In this document: positions 52,394 through 62,063 of the stretch, piece after piece
How the letters are laid out: every line of letters begins with the position of its first letter
Numbering within the stretch: the stretch's first letter is position 1
The notes under the pieces: generated by a model
Databases searched by the model: none
What the model was told of the DNA's origin: nothing
What the model saw: only the letters and a program-made list of their open reading frames with translations
Assembly: GCF_001050345.1 (NCBI RefSeq)
Contig: NZ_LFMW01000011.1
Location: 183,252-247,251, forward strand
Origin: Pseudomonas fildesensis
GTDB lineage: Bacteria; Pseudomonadota; Gammaproteobacteria; Pseudomonadales; Pseudomonadaceae
Length of the DNA: 64,000 nucleotides
Direction of reading: 5' to 3'
Position numbers and translations under genes: made by a program

Positions 52394-54043
52394 ATGGCCA
52401 ATCCCCTCGACGATCCTCTCTATTACCTGCATAACTTCCGCCAGGTGCTGCTCTGGCTGGGGCAACGCTATGCCGATTTGCTCGATCCTGACGAACAGCA
52501 TTTCATTCAGCAATTTGACAGGTTGCCGCAGGCGTCCCAGGCGTTATTGGTGCGGATGGTGATGCGCAAGGGCGTGCATTTTCGTGCGGGCAAGCTCAGT
52601 TACCTGGAGATCGGCTGCCCCCATGCGGCGGCCGGGCCGCTGCTGGAACTGGGTTGGGTGGATGATCAAAGCCCGCTGGCGTTTGAAGCGCTGTTTGCGT
52701 TGCTGCAAAAGGGCGAAATCCTCAGTGCCTTCACGCCATGGATCGACCAGCCCAAGGCCAGGAAAACCGACTGGCTTGAAGCGCTGACCACACAGTTTAC
52801 CGACAGCCGCAGCTTTGCCCAGTGGTGCCCCGACCTCGCCGACACGCTGTACAGCCTCACCGTGATGGACCTGTGTGACCGCCTGCGCCTGATGTTCTTC
52901 GGCAACCTGCACCAGGACTGGTCGGAGTTCGTGCTGGCTGACCTGGGCATCTACACCTACGAAAAAGTCGAGTTCTGTGCCGAGTCCCGTGGTTTGCGCC
53001 ATCGTGACGATGTGCACGGTTTTCTGTTTCTGCACCAGTGTCAGCAGGCGTTTGAAGCCGGGGAGGCCGTGGAGCACGTGCTGGCGCAAATCGCCACGCT
53101 CAATACCGACAACCCCTGGCTGGAAAAACGTCGGGCCAAGCTGCTGTTCCAGGTCGGCCAGTATTGCGAGCGCAGTGCCGAGTTGAGCCTGGCCGCGCAG
53201 ATCTACCGGGCGTGCGCCTACCCCGGCGCGCGTGCGCGACTGATCCGCGTGCTGGAGCGTCAGGAGGATTATCCGCAGGCGATGGCCCTGGCCTGTGTTG
53301 CCCAACAGGCGCCGGAAAGTGCCGCCGAGCAGCAACACCTGCTGCGTGTAGTGCCACGCCTGCAGCGCAAGCTCGGGGAGCCGACCTTGCCCAAGGTCAA
53401 GCCACGGGCCGTCACGCGGCTGGACTTGGCGCTGGCATTGCCGGAACCGTTAATGTCGGTGGAATACTGCGTGCAGGCCCACCTGAGCGAGCCCGATGCC
53501 CCGGTGCATTACGTCGAAAACGGCCTGATTAACTCGCTGTTCGGCTTGTTGTGCTGGGACGCGATCTTCGCGCCGCTGCCGGGAGCGTTTTTTCACCCGT
53601 TCCAGCGCGGGCCAGCGGACCTGCACAGCGAGGATTTTCATCAACGCCGCGCGCCGCTGTTTGCTGCCTGTTTCGAGCAACTGCTGGATGAACGCTACAA
53701 GACCACCATTCGCCAGCGTTACGTGGACAAATGGGGGATTCAGTCGCCATTCGTGTTCTGGAACCTGCTCAGCGACGAGCTGCTGGAACAAGCGCTCACC
53801 TGCTTGCCGGCGCAACACCTGCGCTATTGGTTTGAACGCCTGCTGCTGGATATCCGCGCCAATCGCGCCGGTATGCCGGACCTGATCCAGTTCTGGCCCG
53901 CGCAAAAAACCTACCGCATGATCGAAGTCAAAGGCCCAGGCGACCGCCTGCAAGATAACCAACTGCGCTGGCTGGAATTCTGCGGCGAGTACCAGATGCC
54001 GGTCACTGTCTGCTACGTGCGCTGGGCGGAGCAGCCCGCTTGA
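52394..54043 (+). CDS. FAN1-like VRR-NUC nuclease
   Basis: A 549-residue protein matching bacterial FAN1. The C-terminal VRR-NUC domain has A-G-M-P-D-L-I-Q-F and then M-I-E-V-K-G-P-G-D-R-L-Q-D-N-Q (about 494-524), with the catalytic P-D...E-V-K residues. The N-terminal 200 residues carry a SAP-like DNA-binding part (L-S-Y-L-E-I), and the middle is TPR-like. FAN1 is a structure-specific 5' flap nuclease that unhooks DNA crosslinks; P. aeruginosa FAN1 has been studied structurally. It overlaps the helicase gene by four bases (TTGA). Confidence 0.9.
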   Translation: MANPLDDPLYYLHNFRQVLLWLGQRYADLLDPDEQHFIQQFDRLPQASQALLVRMVMRKGVHFRAGKLSYLEIGCPHAAAGPLLELGWVDDQSPLAFEALFALLQKGEILSAFTPWIDQPKARKTDWLEALTTQFTDSRSFAQWCPDLADTLYSLTVMDLCDRLRLMFFGNLHQDWSEFVLADLGIYTYEKVEFCAESRGLRHRDDVHGFLFLHQCQQAFEAGEAVEHVLAQIATLNTDNPWLEKRRAKLLFQVGQYCERSAELSLAAQIYRACAYPGARARLIRVLERQEDYPQAMALACVAQQAPESAAEQQHLLRVVPRLQRKLGEPTLPKVKPRAVTRLDLALALPEPLMSVEYCVQAHLSEPDAPVHYVENGLINSLFGLLCWDAIFAPLPGAFFHPFQRGPADLHSEDFHQRRAPLFAACFEQLLDERYKTTIRQRYVDKWGIQSPFVFWNLLSDELLEQALTCLPAQHLRYWFERLLLDIRANRAGMPDLIQFWPAQKTYRMIEVKGPGDRLQDNQLRWLEFCGEYQMPVTVCYVRWAEQPA

Positions 54044-56295
54044 GCTACAGCGTAGCCGTGCGCGCGCTGTGCGAGTTCACGGCCAAGGTCGGTGACCTGG
54101 ACCTGCGCTTTACCCCGTCACCCAGCGCCCAGGAAGGCATTGTCGGGCACCGCACGGTCGCGTCCCGGCGCAGCGCGCACTACCAGAACGAAGTCGCCCT
54201 GGAAGGCGAATACCTGCAGCTCAAGGTGCGGGGCAGGGCGGACGGCTACGACCCGGACAGCAACCGCCTCGAAGAGGTGAAAACCTATCGCGGCGACCTC
54301 GACGCCCAGCCCGCCAACCACCGGCAACTGCATTGGGCCCAGGTCAAGGTGTACGGCTGGTTGATGTGCCAGAAGCTCGGGCTCTCGGAGATCGACCTGG
54401 CGCTGGTGTATTTCGACATTATTGGCGAGGGTGAAACCCTGCTGCACCAACGGTTTCAGGCGCCAGAGCTGGAAGCGTTCTTCAACCAGCACTGCGCGTT
54501 ATTCCTGGAGTGGGCGCGCAAGGAAATGCAGCATCGCGACGCCCGTAACGGCGCAGCGCAAACCCTGGCGTTCCCCCATGCAGATTTTCGCCCTGGCCAG
54601 CGCGCCCTGGCAGAGTCCGTCTACAAAGCCGTCAGCACCGGCCGTTGCCTGATGGCCCAGGCGCCCACCGGCATTGGCAAGACCGTCGGCACGATCTTCC
54701 CTCTGCTTAAAGCCCTGGCGCCCCAGCAGCTGGACAAGGTGTTCTTCCTCACCGCGAAAACCCCGGGCCGCAAACTCGCCCTCGACGCCGCACACGTGCT
54801 GTACGACAGCCAACCCGACCTGCCGCTGCGCGTGCTCGAACTGGTGGCGCGGGACAAGGCCTGCGAACACTTGGACAAAGCCTGTCACGGCGATTCCTGC
54901 CCCTTGGCCAAGGGTTTTTATGACCGCCTGCCTGCCGCGCGCGAGGCTGCCTCCAAGGTGCGCCTGCTGGACCAGCGCAACCTGCGCGACGTAGCCCTGG
55001 CCCACACCGTGTGCCCGTATTACCTGAGCCAGGAAATGGCGCGCTGGACCGACCTGGTCGTCGCCGACTACAACTACTATTTCGACTTCGGCGCCATGCT
55101 GTTCGGCCTCGCCCAGCTCAACCAGTGGCGCGCCGCCGTGCTGGTGGACGAAGCCCACAACCTGGTGGAACGCGCGCGCTCGATGTACAGCGCCAGCCTC
55201 GACCAGTACAGCCTCAAGACCCTGCGTGACACCGCGCCCGAGCCGCTGAAGAGACCCTTGCAGCGACTTAACCGTGAATGGAATGCGCTGCACAAGGATC
55301 AAGTTGCGCCGTATCAGGCCTATGCCGCCCGGCCGGAAAAACTGCTGCAGGCCCTGAGCCTGTGTGTCAGCGCCATGGGCGATTACTTCAACGACCACCC
55401 GGAGTTTCTCAGCGGTGACCTGCAGGCCTTCTACTTTGAAGCCCTGCAATTTGCCAAGGTCGCCGAGCTGTTCAATGAGCACTTCATCTTCGACATCAGC
55501 AAGCGCCAGTTCAGTGGCAAACGCAGCCGTTCAACCCTGTGCCTGCGCAATGTGGTGCCCGCCGAGTTCATTCGGCCCCGATTGACGGCGGCCCGCAGCA
55601 GCGTGCTGTTTTCCGCCACGTTAAGCCCACGGCATTACTACGCCGACCTGCTCGGCCTGCCGGCGGACACGGCATGGATCGACGTGGAGTCGCCCTTCAA
55701 GGCCGAGCAATTGCGCGTGCAGATTATTGACCGCATCTCCACACGCTTCGTGCATCGCCAGGCTTCGCTGGAGCCTATCGTGGCCTTGATTGCTCAGCAG
55801 TTCGCCGAGCAACCGGGCAACTACCTGGCGTTTTTCTCAAGCTTTGACTACTTGCAGCAAGTAGCGCAGTTGTTGGCAGAACGGCACCCCAAGATTGCGC
55901 TGTGGCTGCAATCGCGAGGCATGGCCGAGGCGGAGCGCCAGGCGTTTCTCGACCAGTTCACCCAGCACAGCCAGGGCATCGGTTTTGCCGTGCTGGGCGG
56001 AGCGTTCGGCGAAGGCATTGATTTGCCCGGCGCACGCTTGATCGGCGCGTTTGTGGCGACCTTGGGGCTCCCGCAGTTGAACCCGGTCAATGAGCAGATG
56101 AAGCTGCGCATGGGCGCGATTTTTGGTGCCGGTTACGACTACACGTATTTGTATCCCGGCATCCAGAAGGTCGTGCAGGCGGCGGGGAGGGTGATCCGCA
56201 GCCAGCAGGACCAGGGCGTGGTGATGCTGATCGATGACCGTTTTGGGGAGCCGCGGGTGCGGCAGTTGCTCCCCAGGTGGTGGTTGATCGGCTGA
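54040..56295 (+). CDS. XPD/DinG-type helicase with N-terminal PD-(D/E)XK part
   Basis: A 751-residue protein starting at TTG 54040 inside the FAN1-like gene's stop. Residues about 60-110 hold G-R-A-D-G-Y (Asp68), E-V-K (Glu79, Lys81) and H-W-A-Q-V-K-V-Y-G, the pattern of a RecB/Cas4-type nuclease. The helicase part has A-P-T-G-I-G-K-T (208-215), D-E-A-H (370-373) and four cysteines, Cys275, Cys282, Cys287 and Cys325, spaced like the iron-sulphur cluster of XPD and DinG. The end has motif VI-like G-R-V-I-R-S. It probably unwinds damaged or branched DNA for the coupled nuclease. Confidence 0.88.
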   Translation: MSYSVAVRALCEFTAKVGDLDLRFTPSPSAQEGIVGHRTVASRRSAHYQNEVALEGEYLQLKVRGRADGYDPDSNRLEEVKTYRGDLDAQPANHRQLHWAQVKVYGWLMCQKLGLSEIDLALVYFDIIGEGETLLHQRFQAPELEAFFNQHCALFLEWARKEMQHRDARNGAAQTLAFPHADFRPGQRALAESVYKAVSTGRCLMAQAPTGIGKTVGTIFPLLKALAPQQLDKVFFLTAKTPGRKLALDAAHVLYDSQPDLPLRVLELVARDKACEHLDKACHGDSCPLAKGFYDRLPAAREAASKVRLLDQRNLRDVALAHTVCPYYLSQEMARWTDLVVADYNYYFDFGAMLFGLAQLNQWRAAVLVDEAHNLVERARSMYSASLDQYSLKTLRDTAPEPLKRPLQRLNREWNALHKDQVAPYQAYAARPEKLLQALSLCVSAMGDYFNDHPEFLSGDLQAFYFEALQFAKVAELFNEHFIFDISKRQFSGKRSRSTLCLRNVVPAEFIRPRLTAARSSVLFSATLSPRHYYADLLGLPADTAWIDVESPFKAEQLRVQIIDRISTRFVHRQASLEPIVALIAQQFAEQPGNYLAFFSSFDYLQQVAQLLAERHPKIALWLQSRGMAEAERQAFLDQFTQHSQGIGFAVLGGAFGEGIDLPGARLIGAFVATLGLPQLNPVNEQMKLRMGAIFGAGYDYTYLYPGIQKVVQAAGRVIRSQQDQGVVMLIDDRFGEPRVRQLLPRWWLIG

Positions 56296-56340
56296 GCCCA
56301 TGTGGGCGCATGAGTAATAGCGCGGGTCGTAACTAGCCGT

Positions 56341-58110
56341 TCAAGACGATTGGCGTTGGGCGATCAACAATGTCAATACCTGCGAGTAGCGCACCCGATG
56401 CCCGGGCTCGCGATGCGTCCAATAAACACTTACGGTGTGGCCGAGGTTATCCTTCGCAAAGCGGGCCGGCACAGTGAGTTGCCCATTCCCTGGGTTTGGG
56501 ACGGGAATTTCGATCCGCGCTCGGGGGCCTACCCAGTGCAACCAGGTGTTGTCGGCAACCGGGGTATCTTGAAGGGTTACACGTATGCCATCCGGTACAT
56601 CGTCGGGGTCGAGCTTGTGCCCAGAGACATTGGCAACGATCGGCGGGTTCATGGGCGGCTCCAGAGGGCCGACTTGCAGGTGCAAGCGCCGTGACTCACC
56701 CAATAACAGTGGTGGTTCTTGGGCCTCGTAATACAACTGTGCGAGCCCTCCTTTGAAGCGTTCCAATTCGTCGACAGGCACCAGGAATTCAAGTTGCCCG
56801 CTTTCTCGCGACTCGCCGGCGCTGCGGCTAAAACGGTACTCCACTGCGCCATTGGGATCGGGCCGCAGCAAGACCAGTGTGACCAAGGTGCCAGCTCGCC
56901 ACCCGCTCGCGTAAGGCATGGTGACCTTTAGGTCGGCTCCGTCGAGATCAAGGCGTCCCTCTTTGAGGGCATTCTGTATTTTGGCGGCCGGCCATTGCGT
57001 TATAGGCCCTTGTACGGTTGCACAACTTGCCGGGGAGTTCAGCACGCCGTCACGCTTTTCCAATCGGTAGGATGCTGTCAAGTGACCCTGGCCCAGCGTC
57101 CGGGCCTCTGAGTTGGGCAGGGTGAAATAGTAGGTTTGGCCTACCCTGTTCACAAGGCGCATTTCGCTATAGCTGATTGCCCGTCCTTGAGCATCGGTGG
57201 TGTGCCAGGAAAAATGTATTTTGTCGTTGACTTCAAAAAAATTGCTCGCCGCAAACACATACGCCAATACGTCATCATCTGCCAGGTGCTCAAGCTCGAT
57301 CTCTGCGGTGGCCGGGTCCATTTGCTCGATGGTTGGCGGTACTAACTTGTTGCTATGCACGTAGACCTTCACATAACTCGGTGCCGACCACCGTGCCGAA
57401 GCATCCATCAGGTTGCCCGTGAACCCACGCGCTTGAACCGTGACCAGCAAGGCTTTGCTGTCCTGGCCCTTCATGATGGTTGCATAGGGAACTTGAAGCA
57501 TAACCGGCAAACCCTCGCGCCCTGGCTCGACCCAATACAGAATCTGCTGATCACCCCAGCACAGGCGGATACAGTCATGGGCCGCCATATGCCGGTAGGG
57601 TTGCAGCAAAACTTCGATGTGCTCGCGTGCTCGCTCCTCGCTGACGCCACTGATCACCACGTCCAGAGGGAGGTTGATGACCAGGCCCTGATGGCCGGGC
57701 TGAGCAGGGTCGGGGTCTTTGTTGGCGGGGGTTTCCAGGTTCACGCCCAAACGCAGGGGAGCAGTGGACTCCCCGGTAAGGTTGATGCGGCACACCAGAG
57801 GGTCGATCCAATCGGGGTTAATGTAGCGCGCAGGCAGAATCAGGGGCAGGCGCCCGTGAGGCAAGTCGCCGCTTGTGACAAACGTATGGGCGACGGGCAA
57901 TAACCCGTTGTTGCAGTACAGCTCAAGCAATTGACCTTCGTGAGCGTTAGCGGGCAAGGGCGCATACACCACCAACGGGTGGTCGACACTGCGCTGGCCG
58001 AGGTAGCCGTCTGCGTCTGTATCACCCTCCCGGGGAGGGAACAATGCTGGTATCGAGAGTGCGCCCCAAGCTGCATCGTGTTCCTGCGAATTGCGTGATT
58101 TGCTGGACAT
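56341..58110 (-). CDS. Uncharacterised protein of beta-sandwich repeats (589 aa)
   Basis: I do not recognise a named family. The 589-residue protein has no signal peptide. After 110 residues, segments of about 110-120 residues recur. Each starts with D-(V/L)-x-V-x-x-x-Y-x, continues with a W or polar strand such as I-R-L-C-W-G-D and ends with V-x-V-x-x-x-P before a P-P-x-I linker. This is consistent with several Ig-like beta-sandwich modules. The next gene (58137-59657) has similar modules and lies 26 bases upstream on the same strand, so the two are probably one operon. A surface, contact or toxin-related role is possible but unproven. Confidence 0.75.
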   Translation of the reverse strand: MSSKSRNSQEHDAAWGALSIPALFPPREGDTDADGYLGQRSVDHPLVVYAPLPANAHEGQLLELYCNNGLLPVAHTFVTSGDLPHGRLPLILPARYINPDWIDPLVCRINLTGESTAPLRLGVNLETPANKDPDPAQPGHQGLVINLPLDVVISGVSEERAREHIEVLLQPYRHMAAHDCIRLCWGDQQILYWVEPGREGLPVMLQVPYATIMKGQDSKALLVTVQARGFTGNLMDASARWSAPSYVKVYVHSNKLVPPTIEQMDPATAEIELEHLADDDVLAYVFAASNFFEVNDKIHFSWHTTDAQGRAISYSEMRLVNRVGQTYYFTLPNSEARTLGQGHLTASYRLEKRDGVLNSPASCATVQGPITQWPAAKIQNALKEGRLDLDGADLKVTMPYASGWRAGTLVTLVLLRPDPNGAVEYRFSRSAGESRESGQLEFLVPVDELERFKGGLAQLYYEAQEPPLLLGESRRLHLQVGPLEPPMNPPIVANVSGHKLDPDDVPDGIRVTLQDTPVADNTWLHWVGPRARIEIPVPNPGNGQLTVPARFAKDNLGHTVSVYWTHREPGHRVRYSQVLTLLIAQRQSS

Positions 58111-58136
58111 ACCATAGCTCCTGTTTGAGGGCAGCC

Positions 58137-59657
58137 TTATTTACCGAAGCGTATGTCCTGGCGGCGCGACTCGTTGATGTTCGGTGAGCTTGCTTTGGTT
58201 TGTTTGGACCGGTAGACGAAATAAATCTGTGCGGTGAGCCCCGCGAACTTTTCCAGATCGGCCTTTTCAACCAGGCGCTTGACCGGTGAATTTGCAGGCC
58301 AGGACGTACCGACGACGCGCGTGTCGCTATACATGATTGCTTCCTGATTTGGCTTCACATGGAGGATGACGATGGTGAGTTCATCCGTGGGCTTACGCCA
58401 CTCATACCAGGGGCAGACGAAGACGAGGGAGCTCGGTATTGGGTCCACGACATGACCTTCGTATTTTTCAAAAAACGGAGGGTCAATATAGATGACTTGG
58501 CCCACGACCTTGGCCGAGGTTTGGCGGGAGTACACTTCGTAGGGTTCAGCTGTTTTTCTCAATACAAAACTGGCTACCATCCGCCCTTCGATGGCGGCGC
58601 GGACAATACTGTGAGGCACCTGGTGTATTACCGGTCGGCCGGCCCTGGTAATTTTTTCAAATCCACGGTGCACCACTACACCTCCAAGTTTTGGATATGC
58701 GCGGACGGTTATATCGTAGAGGTCGTCGATGAAGCCTACCTCGTCGCTGGTATAACACTCCAAGTCCAATGGTTCGCCATTGAGCCGCTCCAGGTCGATA
58801 AGGCCTTCGGGGTCATTCGTTAACATTGCCGGGCCGTCCACCTTGGATTCGTCCGTATCTACCGACACGGTCACGGTCGCTGACCCTGGCGTTGAGACGT
58901 TCCCGACAAAGTCGACAAGCATTAAATAGACACCCAAGCTGAGATCGTCTCCCCCTTCAACAATATCGGCATGGGTGATTTTGATCGTGGTAATTTGCTC
59001 CACGCCTGCAATTGGCTTGATGATCTCAAGGCTGCTCCAGCGAATATGGATTTTGTCCAAGGTATGCATGTTGGGGTAGGGCTGGACGGTTATGTCAACG
59101 CCACGGGCGATATTCGCGGGTGTGATTTTTTTCTCCGATAGCTCGAACTTGATCTTTGGATGACCTTCCTCAGGTCCATTGTGAGGCCCCGCAGGCAGGT
59201 CAGTTTTAATCGCTGTCACCAGTGCGGTAGAAATCTGATAGTCGTGTCCACCTTTAAAGTACACGGCGTAGACCAGAGGGTACGTGCCATCCGGCAGGTC
59301 TGCCTTTTTCAACGAAAAGTAGTAAGTGCTCTCGTTTTCGGCATCTTCTTTCGACAACGTCGCGCGTGCCAGTGAGGCCAACTCTCCCGGGCCTTTCAGG
59401 TAACCGACGTGAATGACATCACCCTCTGCAGCCTCCCAGTTCTTGTGTACCGATACCCTAAGGTCATATTCAATCAGCCAGGCAGGGATACCAGCGTCAT
59501 ACCCCTGGATATCTCGGGTGGCGCCTGGAATGAACAGGCGATCGAGGCTTTTGGGGTTTTTACTTTCTCCGAGTACCAAGGTCTTTTTTGATGACACGCC
59601 TGCTTTGGCGTTTTTATTTGCAGGCACGCTTTCTGTCTGGGTTTTCTTGGCTGGCAT
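58137..59657 (-). CDS. Uncharacterised protein of beta-sandwich repeats (506 aa)
   Basis: A 506-residue protein starting at ATG 59657 with AGGAG upstream. The first 40 residues are Lys/Thr/Ala-rich and probably disordered, then modules with D-I-T-V-Q-P-Y-P-N-M, D-K-I-H-I-R-W and D-I-T-V-R-A-Y-P-K-L appear. They resemble modules in the downstream 589-residue protein. No signal peptide, membrane helix or catalytic motif is visible. It is divergent from a frameshifted relative at 59904. Function unknown. Confidence 0.75.
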   Translation of the reverse strand: MPAKKTQTESVPANKNAKAGVSSKKTLVLGESKNPKSLDRLFIPGATRDIQGYDAGIPAWLIEYDLRVSVHKNWEAAEGDVIHVGYLKGPGELASLARATLSKEDAENESTYYFSLKKADLPDGTYPLVYAVYFKGGHDYQISTALVTAIKTDLPAGPHNGPEEGHPKIKFELSEKKITPANIARGVDITVQPYPNMHTLDKIHIRWSSLEIIKPIAGVEQITTIKITHADIVEGGDDLSLGVYLMLVDFVGNVSTPGSATVTVSVDTDESKVDGPAMLTNDPEGLIDLERLNGEPLDLECYTSDEVGFIDDLYDITVRAYPKLGGVVVHRGFEKITRAGRPVIHQVPHSIVRAAIEGRMVASFVLRKTAEPYEVYSRQTSAKVVGQVIYIDPPFFEKYEGHVVDPIPSSLVFVCPWYEWRKPTDELTIVILHVKPNQEAIMYSDTRVVGTSWPANSPVKRLVEKADLEKFAGLTAQIYFVYRSKQTKASSPNINESRRQDIRFGK

Positions 59658-59745
59658 GATCGTTCTCCTGATAAAGGCCGATGCACGTGACTGCAAGAAA
59701 ACGCGTGCGTTATAAGCACATCAAACAACTGAAATGGAGTGTCGT

Positions 59746-59837
59746 CTACTGTCAGAGTTGACAGGTAGCGACCAGTGGTACGGTGCCAGCCAGAGGGATA
59801 CCGACCACTCGTCGGCACCTGTTAATTCTGACAGTAG
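59746..59837. repeat. Long interrupted dyad between divergent genes
   Basis: The left arm 59746-59766 and right arm 59817-59837 (both start or end with CTACTGTCAGA or its complement) match at 19 of 21 positions as inverted repeats. The inner 50 bases continue a weaker dyad (GACCAGTGG against CCACTCGTC). The element lies exactly between the divergent beta-sandwich genes. It may be an operator, a terminator relic or a small invertible segment. Confidence 0.7.
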
Positions 59838-59903
59838 GCAAACAGAAACTTTCGGCGTTTGATGCACGTAAGCCACCCGCGAACCGCTGCAAGGAATCTC
59901 GCC

Positions 59904-60766
59904 ATGCCCAAGAAAAAAGCTTCGAACCTCCTGGCTCCCATTGTCGAGCCACTGTTGGAACCCCTATCCAAGGCGATGTCGACGGCTCCCATGGAGGCAC
60001 CGGCCTGGCGCATGCTGAGCCGCCCGTCTACACACTGCCGGTGCCCCTCCCTTTACCGATATTGATCCAGGCCACCGGCTCGGGTGATTCGGTGACCCTC
60101 GCCCCCATGAGCGCGACAGGCGGCGCCACGGTTCGGGTGCAATACTCACCGATGTCCATCATCGAAAGGCTCACGGTCATCATGGATGGGGCTGCGGGTT
60201 GGGGGGGGCCGAGGATTGCCGAGAAGAATGGTGTGGTCACCGGCGTGGTGGACTTCCCAATACCCGCTATAGCCATTGGCGTAAACATCGGGAATGCCAA
60301 CAAAACCTGCTCCTTCCAATACACAGTCTCGCGTCCCGGCTCGGTTGTGCCGTCGGACTTGTTGACGGTGACGGTGACGGTGACGCCGATTCCACAGGGC
60401 AACTTGCCGTGGCCGCTGATCGACGGCATCGACACGGGCGGAACGCTGAATGTCACTGGGTTTGGAACCGCTACGCGGTTGAGTCTGGCGGCGTACCCCT
60501 TCCAGGAAGCCAATACGCAACTTATCTGGCTGACCTATAAAGGGACCAACAGTAGTAACCAGGCCGTCGAGCTTGAGCCTTGGACTGCTGCAAACAATCC
60601 CCATTCAGGAGCGTGGAGTCAAAACCCCGACAACCACGCTTGGTTTAAAACGCTCAAACATGGAACGCGGTTGACGATCGAAGTGCGTATTGCCTTTGAC
60701 CGGGTGGACAATAAGGCGAATGCCGTTCTTCTTCGGACGACTGTCTACACTGTTGCAAATCGATAA
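59904..60766 (+). pseudogene. Frameshifted relative of the beta-sandwich proteins
   Basis: ATG 59904 opens a frame M-P-K-K-K-A-S-N-L-L that reads well until M-E at 59991-59996 and then meets a stop at 60063. The next frame continues from 59996 with G-T-G-L-A-H-A-E-P-P-V-Y-T and remains open to 60766, with module-like sequence S-V-T-L-A-P-M-S and later L-S-L-A-A-Y-P-F-Q. Loss of one G in the GGAGG at 59993-59997 explains it. The joined product would be about 287 residues. It is either a recent pseudogene, a sequencing error or a phase-variable gene. Its relatives lie on the other side of the dyad. Confidence 0.75.
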
Positions 60767-61110
60767 TTTCGCGACTTCACTGACTATCGTTTTGATCGTT
60801 CCCACGCGCAACAAAGGAATGCCGCCCAGGACGCTCCGCGTCCGCTCTTAAAGTCGTTACGCGGAGCATCACAGGACGCATCCCCTACAGAGCGGGGTAA
60901 CGGTCCTCAACCCTTGGTTTTTTTGAGGTCGCGACTGGCCAGCATGGCGTGCCAGCGTTACAGGCTGTGGGCGGCGGCGGGGGTAAGCGTGAGTTCGGAC
61001 ATGTCCTGTACCTGTTCTTATGATGGGGAGGCATTTCACCTGCCCAACATAAGAGCGGTACCCAATCAGGGTCAATCACCCCAATTGACAGTTAAGTGAC
61101 TGGCGTGAAC
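60767..61110. other. Intergenic region with decayed REP sequence
   Basis: A 344-base gap between convergent genes. The left part is a worn REP element (60794-60907). A GGTTTTTTTG stretch follows near 60917-60926. I see no gene and no clear terminator beyond that. Confidence 0.6.
60794..60907. repeat. Decayed REP element related to 47039-47146
   Basis: It begins with GATCGTTCCCACGCGCA and GGAATGC as in the element between pspA and pspB, and it contains ACGCTCCGCGT and ACGCGGAGC stems. Its right part has many changes, so pairing is poor. Confidence 0.6.
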
Positions 61111-62061
61111 TCAGACCATCTCCAGATAAGAACTATGAATCGCCCGCGCCAACTCCCGCACGGTATCGATAAACTCCGTCAAACGGGCATGCAGCCCATC
61201 TTCCAGAATCTCATCAATCCCCGTATACCGCAGCCGCGCTTCGAACTCTGCCGCCAACCGCTGCGCCTCGCGGCCATAACTGCCTGGCAAGTCCGCGAGG
61301 ATATGGCTCAACTCCTCGATACACGCATGCAACGAGCGCGGTACGTCACTGCGCAACAGCAGCAGTTCGGACACCGACCGCGCATTCAGCGCATTTGGAT
61401 ACAGTTCGGTATAGGCCTCGAATGACGACAACGCGCGGAGCAGGGCGCTCCACTGGTAGTAACCGCGTGCCGACAAGTCACTGACTTCTTCCGACTCTTC
61501 GCCAAACATCTCGTAGCGTGCATCGAGCAACCGCAGGGTGTTATCCGCCCGCTCGACAAAGGTGCCCAAGCGAATAAACCGGTAGGCGTCATTGCGCATG
61601 ATGGTGCCGGACGTCGCCCCACGGAACAGGTGCGAGCGCTGTTTGACCCAGTCACAGAAGTGGCTGATGCCATGCCGCGCCAGGCCACCGGCGGCGATGC
61701 TGCGCATTTCCAGCCAGGTGGCGTTGAGGTTTTCCCACATGTCGGCAGTGATGCGCCCGCGCACCGCGTGGGCATTGCCACGGGCAGCGCGCAGGCAGTT
61801 GTAGATGCTGGCGGGGTTTTCTTCGTCGAGGGCGAAGAAGTGCAGCATGCGCTCGGCGTCCAGCTGCTTGTGGCGCTCCAGGTAACTGTCGAGGGTGCCG
61901 CTGCTGAGCAACGACATCGCCAGTTCGTCCAGGCCATCGGTGTGCCCGGCCTGGGGCATCAACGACAGCGAATAACTGACTTCCAGCATGCGTGCCAGGT
62001 TCTCGGCGCGCTCCAGGTAACGGGACATCCAGTACAGATCTGCGGCGGTTCTACTTAACAT
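61111..62061 (-). CDS. Alpha-E domain protein (DUF403)
   Basis: A 316-residue helical protein of the alpha-E/DUF403 family. The N-terminus M-L-S-R-T-A-A-D-L-Y-W-M-S-R-Y-L-E-R-A-E-(N) is diagnostic. It lies two bases after the ATP-grasp gene and is surely co-transcribed. The pair, often with a transglutaminase-like gene, is thought to build or modify a peptide, but its product is unknown. No transglutaminase gene follows here. Confidence 0.92.
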   Translation of the reverse strand: MLSRTAADLYWMSRYLERAENLARMLEVSYSLSLMPQAGHTDGLDELAMSLLSSGTLDSYLERHKQLDAERMLHFFALDEENPASIYNCLRAARGNAHAVRGRITADMWENLNATWLEMRSIAAGGLARHGISHFCDWVKQRSHLFRGATSGTIMRNDAYRFIRLGTFVERADNTLRLLDARYEMFGEESEEVSDLSARGYYQWSALLRALSSFEAYTELYPNALNARSVSELLLLRSDVPRSLHACIEELSHILADLPGSYGREAQRLAAEFEARLRYTGIDEILEDGLHARLTEFIDTVRELARAIHSSYLEMV

Positions 62062-62063
62062 AC

